A stretch of DNA of 64,000 nucleotides from Ancylostoma caninum (taxonomy: Eukaryota; Nematoda; Chromadorea; Rhabditida; Ancylostomatidae): assembly GCA_037903475.1 (NCBI GenBank), contig JBAJFG010000057.1:186001-250000 (forward strand). The letters run 5' to 3'. The stretch's first letter is position 1. Every line of letters begins with the position of its first letter. A program made the translations under genes and the position numbers. This document shows positions 34,321-46,555 of this stretch, one piece after another. Below the pieces are notes generated by a model. That model had not been told where the DNA came from and did no database searches. It saw nothing but the letters and a program-made list of their open reading frames with translations.

Positions 34321-35975
34321 GCCCCCTGGGGGCTTTCAAAAATTGCGTATGGCACCCGTGTTTCAGGGGCTATCGCGGGCAATTGGGAAAAGTTTTCAAC
34401 CAGCAATAAACGCACCTCGGCAGAGCCTCATTGGTCACGTTATCGCCTCTGCGCAAAGCTGAAGAACACATCTGTGAAGGTGTGCACCTGCGCTTCGGCT
34501 GCGTACCTCCGACGGGTCTACATTCTCAGTTTAGCCCGGGAGAAATCGTGGGGTCTGTGCCACTGGAGCGATAATAGGGGGGGGGGACCCTCCACTCGGC
34601 TAAATCAATTACAGCGCGTTGATAGAACAATTATCTTCTGTTTCACAGTTCTTATTTACTCCAAGTTGCATGCGGTGAACAGTTGTTCTGTGATGAATAA
34701 AGGGGGAAATCTGAGCTACAGTGTCGAGTTGTGAGAAGTAGGTTATTGCTGTGAATTCGCTGTCGTTGTTTCACACCTTCACCTTGTTCCGAAAACTTTT
34801 TAGAAGTCATGCTCACACGTTCTCTTGATTTCTCTTTTTTTTTTCGTTTTTTTTTGTACCGCTCAGAAGAGCGAGTCATGGTCAGTCTCGACACGGAGTG
34901 TGGCGCGTTTTACCTGGCGAGGGCAGGGTGGCCCAGCTCCGCAATTACCCAAACCGTCGAAATGACCTATCGCAGAATTTGGTCGCGCCTCCTTTTCCAG
35001 GTATAACGCTCTACACCCGCCGACAAGTCCTTTCGGTGGCTAGCGAGTGCGTGGGAGGGCGAGGCATGAACCCTCGTATAGGCTATTCTTCAAAATGTGT
35101 AAAGTACTCTTTTTAATGTTGTAGAGGCCTATAATGCAGGAATACTGTTCGGCTGAAAAGTGGAAATCATTGCTGTCATAGTATCACATGACTTTTGTCC
35201 CACAAGAACTTCTAGAAATTAGTGATGAGATTGCGTTTCGTGAACATTTTGATGAGTTCTTTTCTAGTTGATGATGGCTGGCTGGGGGAAGAAATTATTA
35301 GATTTCCACAACAAAATCTTTGTTTAAACCTTCGCAAAACAGGAATTCGCACTGCTGTTTTCACCCATTCGCCCTGACAGCCTGCCCTGGATCGACACCT
35401 CTGATCGTGAAGCGATAACGATACCATTTTCTCCACGTTAACGCCGCCGACGAGACCTTCAACGGGTACGGCGCAGCCTCCGTGCGCGCGACTATTCGCA
35501 ATGATGTCGCCGAAATCATACTATACAGAATCATTTCTGTAGTGTGTATTTCGCAATCCCAACGAAAAAGCGATACCTGTCCACCGCGATGAACGGGAGA
35601 CGGGCGAGTTGCGAGCGGGAAGAACGCGACTTGTCGCGCTGAGGACCGTGACGCGGCCGAAAGGACGCGTCGGCGACTCGCTCTTCTGAGCGGTATAAAA
35701 AATGAAAGAACACAAAAGAAAACAGCAAATAAAGTCAAAAGTATGTCAAATGAAGGCGTACTGTACAGGTGAGGCGTACCCGTCGAGAATACGCAGCAGA
35801 ACTTCGTGTGCACACCTTTACAGGTGTTCTCAACAACTTTGCGCAGAGGCGATAACGTGACTAATGAGGCTCTGCCGAGGTGCGTTTATTGCTGGTTGAA
35901 AACTTTTCCCAATTGCCCGCGATAGCCCCTGAAACACGGGTGTCATACGCAATTTTTGAACGCCCCCAGGGGGCA
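34321..35975. mobile_element. 1.65-kb composite element with ~200-bp inverted ends
   Basis: The left arm (34,321-34,540) and right arm (35,775-35,975) are inverted copies beginning GCCCCCTGGGGGC, then an AAAAATTGCGTATG block, then a GCAATTGGGAAAAGTTTTCA block. A second inner inverted pair (CCGCTCAGAAGAGCGAGTC at 34,859 and its inverse at 35,674-35,692) is nested inside. A truncated relative lies at 16.5-18.75 kb. The only shared long frame is a ~90-codon minus-strand frame at 35.4-35.7 kb. Confidence 0.8.
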
Positions 35976-36661
35976 GAAGTGAGGAGGCGTACTCGGAGCA
36001 AGGGGTTACCTCGTTTAGGACTTAAAGAGAACGAAATTCAGGAGGAGGAAGTCTACTGTATTTCTAAGCCTTGCACCAGATAGGTATCCTGACTTACACT
36101 CAAGGGTTGATGCAACAGAAATTTTGGTTTTCGTCAGTCGTAATTGAAGTGCTTAGTACATATTGCTATCAATTCAATTGGTTATGAGCACATTTCACCT
36201 CTGCCTTTGGTGTTCCAGGTTGTTTAGTGTGAATTGTATTTATTTATTTATTTATTTACGATACTTAAATGGTGCACCACAAAAAAAGAGGCGGTGAATC
36301 TCCCGCAATGATATCATGAAGAAACAGAGGAGTTATTTGTAGGACTGATCCAATCCAGGACGGGAAACAAGCCAAATTGAGTCTTTTAAATTTTTAAAAT
36401 GAAATTAATTCGATCGTGAACGTCGAGTACTTTGTTCTATCGCTCAAGCTGCTACACAAATGAATAATCGCGCACTTCTCCAAGAGGTCGAAGTATAAGC
36501 AGTAAATGAGCGTGCCTCCACTGGCATCTTACTCAAAACGTTGTTGTTCACGACACCTAGTCTTACGTCGACACAAAATACAGATAGAGCTCATGCATTC
36601 GCTCCACATACATACACCATATCCAAACGCTTCCGGCGGCTAGAAAGAATGAGTCATAAGG
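35976..36661. other. No gene; TTTA microsatellite
   Basis: A (TTTA)n run at 36,235-36,257 is the only structure seen. Confidence 0.4.
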
Positions 36662-36934
36662 GGCTTTCATACATTTGCCGCGGCGGCGGTGCCGTCGCCG
36701 CGGCAAAAGTGGGTGCGCGGCAAAAGTTGCCGCCGAGCGGCATGCCGCGCTTTCACACAAACGTCGCCCAGCGACAAAATACCCCCTCGACCATTCCTTG
36801 CCGCTTGCCGCTGGGCGACGTCGCCGGGCGGCGCCGCGGCAAAAAAGTAAACAAGCGCTTGTCGCGGCGACGTCGCCGCGGCGCCGCTGTGCTTAACCAT
36901 GGGCGACTGCCGCCGCGGCAAATGTATGAAAGCC
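36662..36934. mobile_element. GC-rich MITE
   Basis: Ends GGCTTTCATACATTTGCCGC and the exact inverse at the right. The interior is rich in GCCGCGGCG words, far above the local GC content, and is itself full of inverted repeats. Long frames in it have no family match. Confidence 0.85.
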
Positions 36935-39560
36935 ACTTTAGAAATCTGAATAGCGTTCTGTCCTTTTAGGCACAAGTTATATACGATTCGAAAGCGCTAT
37001 CTTCTTCAACAAAAATACTGAAAATAATGTTTCTAAAACGACAGCTTGCTTGAGTTTTAGGCTTGCGAATTGGAGCAGTGAGTGGATTAAAAACCACACA
37101 ACCGACAGCTGCCTACCCTGGCATTCAGCTGAAGTTCGAAAGGCCATCAAAACTGCCCAAACCACCTATGCCAAGTAGTGGAGGACGTTTTGTATAAAGT
37201 GACCGGTAATCAACAACTTTCTAAGTTCAAAGAAGACCTTCGACCGAACGAATTTCTTCCATGAAGACCTGGGAATTGCTCCAGAGGAATCGTTTGGTCC
37301 AGATGGATCACCAGATCATACTTCTCAGAGCATCCGAACAACGCGATGTAATTCTGCTGAAAGAATCCATCCGCAAGGGTCTAGCCATGCTACCCCGTGA
37401 CAACGTCGGACCCCACCCTTGCCAGCATCGCCAAACTGGGCCTGCAACAGTTCCATTGATGATGTTCCTCCGCCTCTATTATTCTACAGAGCTTGAACGT
37501 TCAAAGTTCAAACAGTGCTTTCTGGTCCCCATTCAAACAGTGCTTTCTGGTCCCTATTGAACACAAGGAAGAAATGGTGTTTTCATCGTATTGGCGCTAT
37601 TTTTCTTCAGCCTAAAAATTAATTATTTTAATAGTTCTGTGGAAACACTTGATGATAAGATTGTAGAGAAACAAAAGCACTTTCAGAAGGTGTAGAGCAT
37701 AGCCGGCAATGAGGCGGAAAAAAATAGCAACTGAAAAAAGCACAAATATTAGGTTGAGGTGAACGTAATGGATGAAATGGCATCCAAGTCGGATTCATCT
37801 CTAACCTTTGAGAGGGGTTTTCTCAGTGATTTGAGTATACACCTTTGGGATCTATGTGTAACATTATTCCAACGCATGAGTAGAACTCTGTCTCTCTTCT
37901 CAGAATTACGCAGGCTGCGACTGGTCACTGTTGCTCGAAAATGGTCAAAATCAATGGGCTCTTCTTCGCCCAACAAGAAACTGAGGGGAGGGATGAGATA
38001 GTGATCAAAGAGTGGCAAGACAGGAAAATAAAAATAGTGGGTTACCAGAGTGGAGGAAAGTCCCGCTAGTTTCGGACAGGAAAAACGTGGGAAAATTGGC
38101 GTGTAAAAAAAGTGGCGTGGAGGAGAGTTTTTCGCTTCATCGTATTTATCCAATGGTTCCCCTCAATTTTGAGACCTGGCCAACCCATATCGTAGCCGTG
38201 TCTGTGTTACCTTGTGGGATCTACTCGAATCACAGCAACCACTTCGCGTTGTGACGAGAGAGCGTCCTAGGCGTGGCTCCTCGTAAAGGTCCATATTTCG
38301 AGATTCGAAGAGGAGCAGTCGCGTAGTTGAAATATTTAGCTACTCCCTCCTCTATTGCACCGCTGCTGTTAGTGACCCCAGTGTTTGCCAAGGCTTTGCA
38401 GAGCAGCTCATAATAGAGGTTAGGGCAAGAGTACCCTTTCAGAAATGGAGGCGTAACTGCAGCAACAAGCACTTCCTGGCCCTTCAGTAGCCATAAGGTG
38501 ATACTTTGGGGAATCTCCTACTATGTCGGCAAGCAATGCCTGATCGAATCATCAGCATAATGGAAACGAGAGTTCTAAAGAATTTCTTCCGTTACTTTCT
38601 CCTCATTCTAATACTTACACATGTTAACACTGTACATAACTGTACATATGTTAACACCTAACACTAACCGAAATATGCCTGCCAGAACTGAGCCCCCATA
38701 AAGAATTTTACTCCATTCAAGTTAGGTGCACGGGTAATTTTTGGCCACCCTATACAATGTGTGCTATCAGCTAGCCACGTTCTTTGGGCGATAATAGCAT
38801 GAAAAAGATACTACGAGGTGTAAGCACACAAAGTGCATCATCAGCTGATTCGTGAACAACAACAGTATAAATAAGATGGCACTGGAGGCACGTCGACGAC
38901 GTACTTCGACCTTCTGGAGAAGTGCACTCTGCTAATCAGTCTGTTATCAAACTTCCAATAAAATTTTGCATCTGTCTTTTTTTTTCTTTCTGGAAATTTC
39001 AAAGGAGTGACATGGCAGATTGCATTTCAACGAAAACGTATTATAAAGGGGAAAAAAAGGTGTTCACTGCTGGTTGAATACTCCCTCTCACACGAACTCT
39101 CACTTGTAGCTTCTTCTGCATCAAAAGACTTTAGGATTTCTCCAGCACTCAAGACTCAGCCAACCTACAAGTTGAAGCTCATACAGTAGCAGATGAAAGC
39201 TTATTCCTGCAGTTCCGAGAACGAACACGACAATATTCAGTTGACGTGAACGGTAACCATTTACACTTCATAGAACCAGCTATGAAACCCAGAAACTGGA
39301 AGATGCCAAGGAGGGTCATGAGAATCGCATAACCCTATAGTTGGGGAACAGTACATTGGCGGTCATCGTTTGACTACCTAGCAGAGTTCGCCAAAAACAG
39401 CAATGGTAATAGGGATGGGCATGTGTGCATCCGTGGATCACATAGAGATACAAACAATCCATACAATCACACTACTACACTTCTTGCTACGGACCGTGTT
39501 CTTCGGACTCGTGACCGAAGACGTTCATTGCATATCCACCTGACAAGGCGCTTCATAAAA
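36935..39560. other. Unassigned, no convincing gene
   Basis: The longest frame (37,749-38,153, minus, 134 codons) lacks splice context and family signs. I see no repeat with clear ends, although 38.7-39.0 kb has the look of an element end (TATAAATA near 38,868). Confidence 0.35.
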
Positions 39561-39955
39561 CGCAGAAACCACATACATACATGTCCGTATGGAGCTCCCA
39601 AAATCTGAGATGGTTGTTTTAGGAGGCTGATTCTCCGTATGGTCATCGCAGCCGAACTTGGGCGTTGGGATTCATTCCTCCAGGGAACGTAATGCAAATT
39701 TCGCCGCTATATTCATGTACATAGGAGTCGAACTAGATTTGAAAAATTCTGGTAGCCTTACATGAATGTTGTTAGATATTCCGCTCAACTTGGCTTTTGT
39801 TGACATTTTCTGGCAGAAAAAAAAATTAGCGAGGAACTTGGCCGTGTCGGGCAAGTCGGAGTTCAACTTTGGAATAGGTGGGTAAGAAACAACAAGTTAA
39901 CATACATATTACTGTACTAGCAATATCGTCTAACTCTCATGTTAGGTATTTTTTT
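39561..39955. repeat. Left arm of a ~390-bp inverted duplication
   Basis: This is nearly identical, inverted, to 40,781-41,172; the differences are a handful of bases. The arms share a 44-codon frame starting MSTKAKLSGISNN, on opposite strands. Confidence 0.93.
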
Positions 39956-40214
39956 GATATTAGGAACAGAAGAGAATTGCTCACTTCGACTCTTCTTTCA
40001 GATGGCAGCCATTGCTGAAATGCAACAATGCTGTGATGTGCGTCAGAGGTGTAACCACAACAATGACTTCTTCAGTAATGGATTAACAACGATGTTAACA
40101 TGCACAAGTACACACTCGCTTTTATTCATTTATTCGAATACGACGTATAAGACAGTCGTGTAAAAACTAACATAACAAAAAAAGCCATGACACTGAAAAT
40201 AAAATTGAAGAAAC

Positions 40215-40856
40215 TTATGACCTGAGTAAGATTTTTGCCATTCTCCGTTTGAAAGAGGCCAATGATCCGATGACCCCAGTGGCCTTAATCAAACAAATAT
40301 AAGCTGAGCCGGCTCTAACGGTAAAGAATTTTGCTCTGACCGTGGTTTTAGGGCGCTGAAAGCAAATTTTCATTGCCCCTCCGCGAGTGATTGACGGTGC
40401 TAAAGTAAAAAATTGCGAAAAATTAACTGCGGATTTTCCACTTAATAATTTATGTACCATGCAAACATCATAAAACTCCCTCCTTGACTCAAGGCTAGAA
40501 ATATTAAAGTATTTATTCCTAATTTCGGCATTAGGAATTCTGGAATAGAGAAAGCCCCCTTTACGAACCAAAACCTTCCTTGTGTAGTTGTTCTGGATTT
40601 TCTCTAACAGTGCAATGTCCTTCTTTTTATGGGGGGAGAAAATAACCGTTCCGCTTTCAACCAGTGGTCTAACGTAGATTTTGTAAGCTCTGAGCAGGAC
40701 TGCGCTATCCTTGGTGGAGAGGGCTTTGAATATTTGGTATGAGCGATGGAAGGCCTTCCTATATAGCTTCCTATATATATAAAAATACCTAACATGAGAG
40801 TTAGACGATATTGTTAGTACAGTAATATGTATGTTAACTTGTTGTTTCTTACCCAC
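40215..40856 (-). pseudogene. 3' fragment of a non-LTR retrotransposon reverse transcriptase
   Basis: The frame reads SYQIFKALSTKDSAVLLRAY, then KIYVRPLVESGTVIFSPHKK and DIALLEKIQNNYTRKVL, followed by LESRREFYDVCMVHKLLSG. This is the conserved C-terminal region of CR1/jockey-type LINE polymerases (Y..YVRP.LE....SP......LE..Q...TR). The catalytic palm is absent, so it is a 5'-truncated copy. The first ~27 codons lie inside the inverted arm and are not LINE-like. Confidence 0.85.
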
Positions 40857-41172
40857 CTATTCCGAAGTTGAACTCCGACTTGCCCGACACGGCCAAGTTC
40901 CTCGCTAATTTTTTTTCTGCCAGAAAATGTCAACAAAAGCCAAGTTGAGCGGAATATCTAACAACATTCATGTAAGGCTACCAGAATTTTTCAAATCTAG
41001 TTCGACTCCTATGTACATGAATATAGCGGCGAAATTTGCATTACGTTCCCTGGAGGAATGAATCCCAACGCCCAAGTTCGGCTGCGATGACCATACGGAG
41101 AATCAGCCTCCTAAAACAACCATCTCAGATTTTGGGAGCTCCATACGGACATGTATGTATGTGGTTTCTGCG
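40781..41172. repeat. Right arm of the ~390-bp inverted duplication
   Basis: It pairs with 39,561-39,955 across an ~825-bp spacer that contains the LINE fragment. Confidence 0.93.
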
Positions 41173-44100
41173 ATAAATCCTGATTACCTAATTAACAACA
41201 AATTTTTCACAGTACTTCAAGGGAACTGACAGAGAAACTGGCTGGAACAAAATTATCCATGTTCTCGTACATGATCAATTTGGGTGCGCGATACGTCCGC
41301 AATACTACTGCGATACTTTGCGCTACATTGCCATAATGCTAGCGGAAGCATAATAAACATAAAAAGCAAATGGATCCTAGGACCTACATGTAGTGAAAGT
41401 CCTAGCAGCAATCGTGGAGGAGCCTTGTTCCAACACCGAAAATTTCATACGCCTGACCCTTCTCATGGGCAAACAGATCTCGGAGGATCTGTATTACCAC
41501 TCCAGAAGTGTCAGAATTCAAAGAGTCGTGGAAGACATCCACCTATGTGCAAGTGGTCAAGCATCGTTGGTGGTTCCTCCCATTGATTAGTGATCATTTC
41601 GATAGCACCAATGTTGTCAACAAAATTCTGTACCATGGCCGTCACATCATATTTCCTTGTTTATTGTCGTGACATCTTCGTCCTGTCATCGTTTTCATCT
41701 CATGTGAACCCTTGAAAACTATGTGTGCGTTGCCAAAGGTTTCATCTCTCACTGATACCAGACTTCTCGATCATCAACGTCTATTTTCATGACAGATTCG
41801 AACTGATAGGTGACGGTGTAGCGCTGGCAGATCAATTCTCCGTAGGGAAACCACTCTCACTGATTAATCTTCTCCTTTTTTTTGTGCATCTCTACGCACG
41901 ATTGGTAAGGGCATGTAAATGACCCCGGACGACTGTGCATCCAGATAACAAGCGGTTATCAGGTAGTTTGTGGCCGCCGTGGGTCAGACCGTAACTTATC
42001 AATGTGGTGGCTGCGCCGAGTTCTTTCTACTACTACTCTCTACCCCTAACAATGGCTTTCTTAATCTCAGCTACTGCTTCGTTTGAACAACGCTGTCGTG
42101 TCGCTTTTTTTGCAATGAAAACCTTTTTAGGATCTTCATAGCATTGCCTCTTCTTCTCACTAAAATCAAGATTAATTAGAACCAGAAATTTTTTTGGCGT
42201 TCCTCAGAATGGACGGCTCCCTCGAAGTTCTCCTTTTTTTCCTTACAAGCTCATCAATTTCATCATGAATTTTAGTTAATTAATTATGAAATAGCTATTT
42301 CTATTGAGAGAGTTAGGTGGGAGATTAAACGATTCTAATAAGAATTTATTTGAAATTCGAAACCAAAGAAATCTGTTACCAACAAAAAATTGCATGTTTT
42401 CTTAGTCTATGCGCTCTATATTACTAGCATTTGTACCATACTGTAGCAAATGCGTTAATATAAAATTATGTTCATACTACCTTCTCCATCTACTACGTAT
42501 CTCTTGTATACTGTGACACACCAGGTTTACCCAGAAATCTACCCAGGAATCACTGGAATCTTATTAGGCTGTCTTTGAAGTTGCTCCACAGAAACCAAAC
42601 CGCTAAAGTTTCTTTTTTCATCAGGTCCTCATGAAATACTAGTCGCACTGCCATTTTGTGATTTTCTTGCTGTTTCTGAAAACATTTCCCAATCCATATG
42701 TTTCTGTATTTGTAAACACTACGGGAGAAATGAGAGAACGGAGAGCGCTTCCCTTCCGTGCCTTCCTGATGACCTACTAGCGGCATCTATGAATATTTTG
42801 GAGACTCTTCCAGATAATTCAAACTGGACGTGTGGTCCAGACAAAAGCAGGCAAATTTTACCCGAGCGACTCATCGCAGCGCCTGAGAATGCTCTACATA
42901 GTTTCTGCTCTAACTAATCTACATCAGCGAAAACTGTAGTACCTTCTCCGGAACTATTTCGAATCCTGTCTCCTGGTAAATAATATAATGCAGGTGGACC
43001 TAGAACACAAGTAAACGGAGGATTCTGGTAGAGAGTGCAAAAGGGCATCCGTTTGCAAATTTCGATACATAGCTGCTTATCGCCCAACGGAAGTAAACGC
43101 TCCCAGAGAAAGTCACCCCACAAGCGACTAGCAATCAATCTCCTGTGATAGAGCAAAGAATCAAGTTCAAAGGCGAGTGCGGTTATCGAATTTTGAGGAT
43201 TTGCGGGTGCGGTTATCGAATTTCGAGGAGGTAAGTGGGCAGATTTCAATAAATTCAAAGCAAGGAGGAGAAAAGCTGTGGAATGTAGGTCACACAAAAA
43301 ATTCCCGGAAAGAAAATTTCTTTTGAAATGATGGAAACCTGGAGCCTTTCAAATGAGGTCGAATCATAAGAAAATGGAAATAAAGATGGTGAGAATAAAC
43401 GTGGTAGCGGTTGATCATGCTGATGAATGAAACAATTCTGTTTGATATCTCTTGCGTTCTACTCAAAGTAATGCTGGAAAACGTTTTGAGCCTCCTACTC
43501 AGTGATAAATTAAAACGGGGCATCCATGGTAATAAGGGGCAACTATCACATTCGCCCATGTGTTGGGCAATAAAAGGGCCTGTGAGGGAGACATGGGTAA
43601 CAGAGGGCTCCTATGGATGCGATGCCCTACCTTTTCCCAGCACAGAAGGCTAGAACTGAGGGTTTTCACCAGTTTTCCTAGGAATCGTGTGTACAATGCG
43701 ATCCCATCTCCTGATGAGAATGTCTTTAGAAAAAGCATTCAGAAATCCTCCAAGGTAATCCCTTTGGAACTACGGTGTGAAGTATGGAAAGTCCAACATT
43801 CAACCATTCGTAAGTAGTCGCTGAATAATGGTCGCAAATATGCGCAAGGCAGTGTGTTTACGGAGAAGTGAGCAGTAGTTTCTGATGACCATACGTGAGC
43901 TCAGTGGTGAAAACTCCCCCAGTGTGCACCCTGTAAAAGAACGTGAGAGAAAAACGTTCCGGAGGACTTTGTTCAATTCTCAGCACTACCTTTTCTAGCA
44001 GCCAAATTCAACGAAATGTAAAACGAACAATTCGAAACTGTTTTTCCCCAGCTAAAACTTTGTCCTCAGTGCCGATAAGGCAGTGCAGGCACAAAGTGCT

Positions 44101-46555
44101 TCGGTGGTGGTACGGCATTCAGCTGTCTGCTGAGAACGTCTGAACCACCATCTGACGTATGTCGAAAGCCCTTGCTCCGAAACGAGCTCCGTGGATCACC
44201 CTGCGTGCAATGCTTGCTATAGGTGAGTAGATAATGGATTTCATGGATGGACCTCCCATCGCAAGTTACTTTCTTCCTCGTGATGAACGCACTTCCATCA
44301 CTGACTAAGTTTAATTCCAGAGACCAATTCTTTCCAAAGAGTCCATTTTTTTTCCAGGACTAATTTCAGCCAGAGTTTTGCACATCTTAACCATATTTAG
44401 CTTTCGAGGTTGAATCTGATAAATAATGTTATGCAAACATCATCTTCATCTGTCGGAATAAATTTAAACGTAAACATCTTCTAGCAGCATCAAATAGCCT
44501 GTTCAAGCCTGAAAATTTTCTGACCAGGATAAATTCCGTTGGCTAACTTTGGCCGCGTGGACACGCCAGAATCCAGCATAAGCTTTTGTTGGGTTAATCA
44601 CTCCATTTTATCCTTAGTTTTCTTATCTCCCCATCACACTTATTAATCCACTTTCACTTCTTTTTTTTTGTTTGTTTGTTTTTCATATATCCTGAATACC
44701 AAGCGGCTATAAATTAGCATTATTGGTAGCTCAGACGTCAATCAATCATTCTCGCTGCCCCTATCTCCTAATGAAGTATGACACCCCGCGTCGTAGCCGT
44801 TCAAGCGACAACGAATTCTTTGCGTATTGATTATCTGTGACACCTGCGGCAGCGACGCACCTCAAAAAATCGATATGTGCGTGAATCGATGTAGCTAGCG
44901 GCTGCTACACAAGGTGAAACAATCTACTTCGAGTATAGTCAGTCAAGGCAGAATTTTAACAAGTTGTTTAGATTGTGAAATTTCTATCCTCTAAATAGCT
45001 GGATCGTTGCATTTTTTCCGTACATACATTCTTACAGACCTATCTTGACTTTGAAAGCCTATTCTTGTTACTCGCGTGGTTCAGAAACCATGGAAAGCTG
45101 TAAAGAATCTCTTTCTAGCCATCCCATGCGAACTTGCTACAGAGCAGCTTTGCTTTGTCTTTCGGAGGCGGCCACACAAACAATAAAACCTTGCAAACCA
45201 TAAAAAGCACCACATCATAGTGGTGGTGAGATGGTCTGATATCTGCATTCCGGAAAAGCGCACGTGCACTGCACTTGGACCGTAGAAGACTTTTTCTTCG
45301 GACATAGAATAATAATTGAAATTATCACAAAATTTCCTGGAAAAAATGTGTGTTTACGGTTGTACGTACGTCGTTTGATAAGTTTGTTTCAATTCATCTA
45401 CTTTACTGGTCAGTATTAGCTCTCTCAGCCTTGCTCCGGATTGCTGGGATTGGTAGGGAATTTCTGTCACAAATTGCGAATGAAGCTGCCTTTCATATTG
45501 GTCGCGCGCGATAAAAGTGTGAACCGCAAGGACAATTTATACTAGACCAAGCGTCAGTCGCGCGTCGCGATCAGTCAAGGAGGCATATAAATTTTGAATG
45601 AAGATGCCGTGCGGTCAGAGTGAATAGCTAAGACCCTGAAAACGCGGGCATGCTGCATCAAGGTGGGAGGGGGGGGGGTATCCTTTGCAATACAGACGCG
45701 CGCATCAGAAAGATTGTATAATGAGATTTTCAACGAACGGAATCGTGTAGAGACGGAGGCGGTTCTAACAATATTGTTCCCAAAATTACTTTCTAGAGAA
45801 GTGCACCTGTGTAAACCAGCAAGTCAAAGTGAGACCTTTATGATCAGAACGCAACCCAATATGCTGTTATAGTATGCATACCAATTACGCAGACCGACGG
45901 CAAGAAGCATGGGAGAAGCGTCGGCGATTTTTCGGTGTCGAACAATTTATTCTATGTAGACGCTCAGGTTGTGCGTGCGTTCATCTATATGGTGAGAGAT
46001 AGACCCAATCGGAGCTCTGACGTAGGTGAGACGCACGTGGTTACGCATGGCTCCAGCGCGGTATACTCCTTCAAGGTGTGCATGCAGCGTCGAGCGGTCC
46101 TCATGGGGAGTCCTCTGCAAATGGATGCGTGCACCTGACGCACTTATTTAGTAGAAATCGCCCTTGTACCAAACCATACAACTAACGGCTCAGCAGCTCT
46201 TTGATTTAGTGAGAAAGTGAATTTCTTCTGGAGAGGTTCAAGCAATTGGATCTTTCCGATCTTTCTCGTTTTGAAATACTGCATTTATGGTTTTTAGCGA
46301 CAGCTGGAGCGGTAAAAAAAAGTCAGATCATCAGTTATGCCTACAAGTGTACGAAATACGGAACAGCTATGCGATTTAAACCTGTTACATAGCACATGAG
46401 GATGGCATCGAAATGCAGAATCAACCTTCGTGCTAAAACTACCTAGTTAACTCCTTCCGGTTCCTCATCTTAATCACGTTGTCAATGGCTCGGACTTTTC
46501 TAAAACGAAAATAGTTTTGAACGAGGCTCCTTACTTACACGTGCTCCTTTTAGTG
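41173..46555. other. Gene-poor region upstream of the acyl-CoA synthetase
   Basis: No multi-exon gene could be built. Two frames deserve note: 41,393-41,590 (+, 65 codons, ordinary composition, unknown) and 42,914-43,297 (-, below). A short direct repeat GTGCGGTTATCGAATTT occurs at 43,179 and 43,208. The end of the segment holds the acyl-CoA synthetase promoter. Confidence 0.35.
42914..43297 (-). CDS. Possible small secreted Cys-containing protein (127 codons)
   Basis: The frame begins MCDLHSTAFLLLALNLLKSA, which could be a signal peptide, and ends with CIEICKRMPFCTLY...FTCVLG, a spacing loosely like a PAN/apple-domain end. No introns or trans-splice site were identified and no relative is seen in the window. 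It may be accidental. Confidence 0.22.
   Translation of the reverse strand: MCDLHSTAFLLLALNLLKSAHLPPRNSITAPANPQNSITALAFELDSLLYHRRLIASRLWGDFLWERLLPLGDKQLCIEICKRMPFCTLYQNPPFTCVLGPPALYYLPGDRIRNSSGEGTTVFADVD

Noticed and set aside
36541..36975. Frames of 102-142 codons near 36.7 kb
   Set aside because: They are products of the GC-rich MITE, not conserved proteins.
37749..38153. 134-codon minus-strand frame
   Set aside because: No motif, splice signals or relatives were seen; the length is expected by chance.
43943..44220. Possible mariner-like remnant (HKVLRWWYGIQL)
   Set aside because: Only a short loose resemblance to the mid-transposase region, with no catalytic aspartates or inverted ends.
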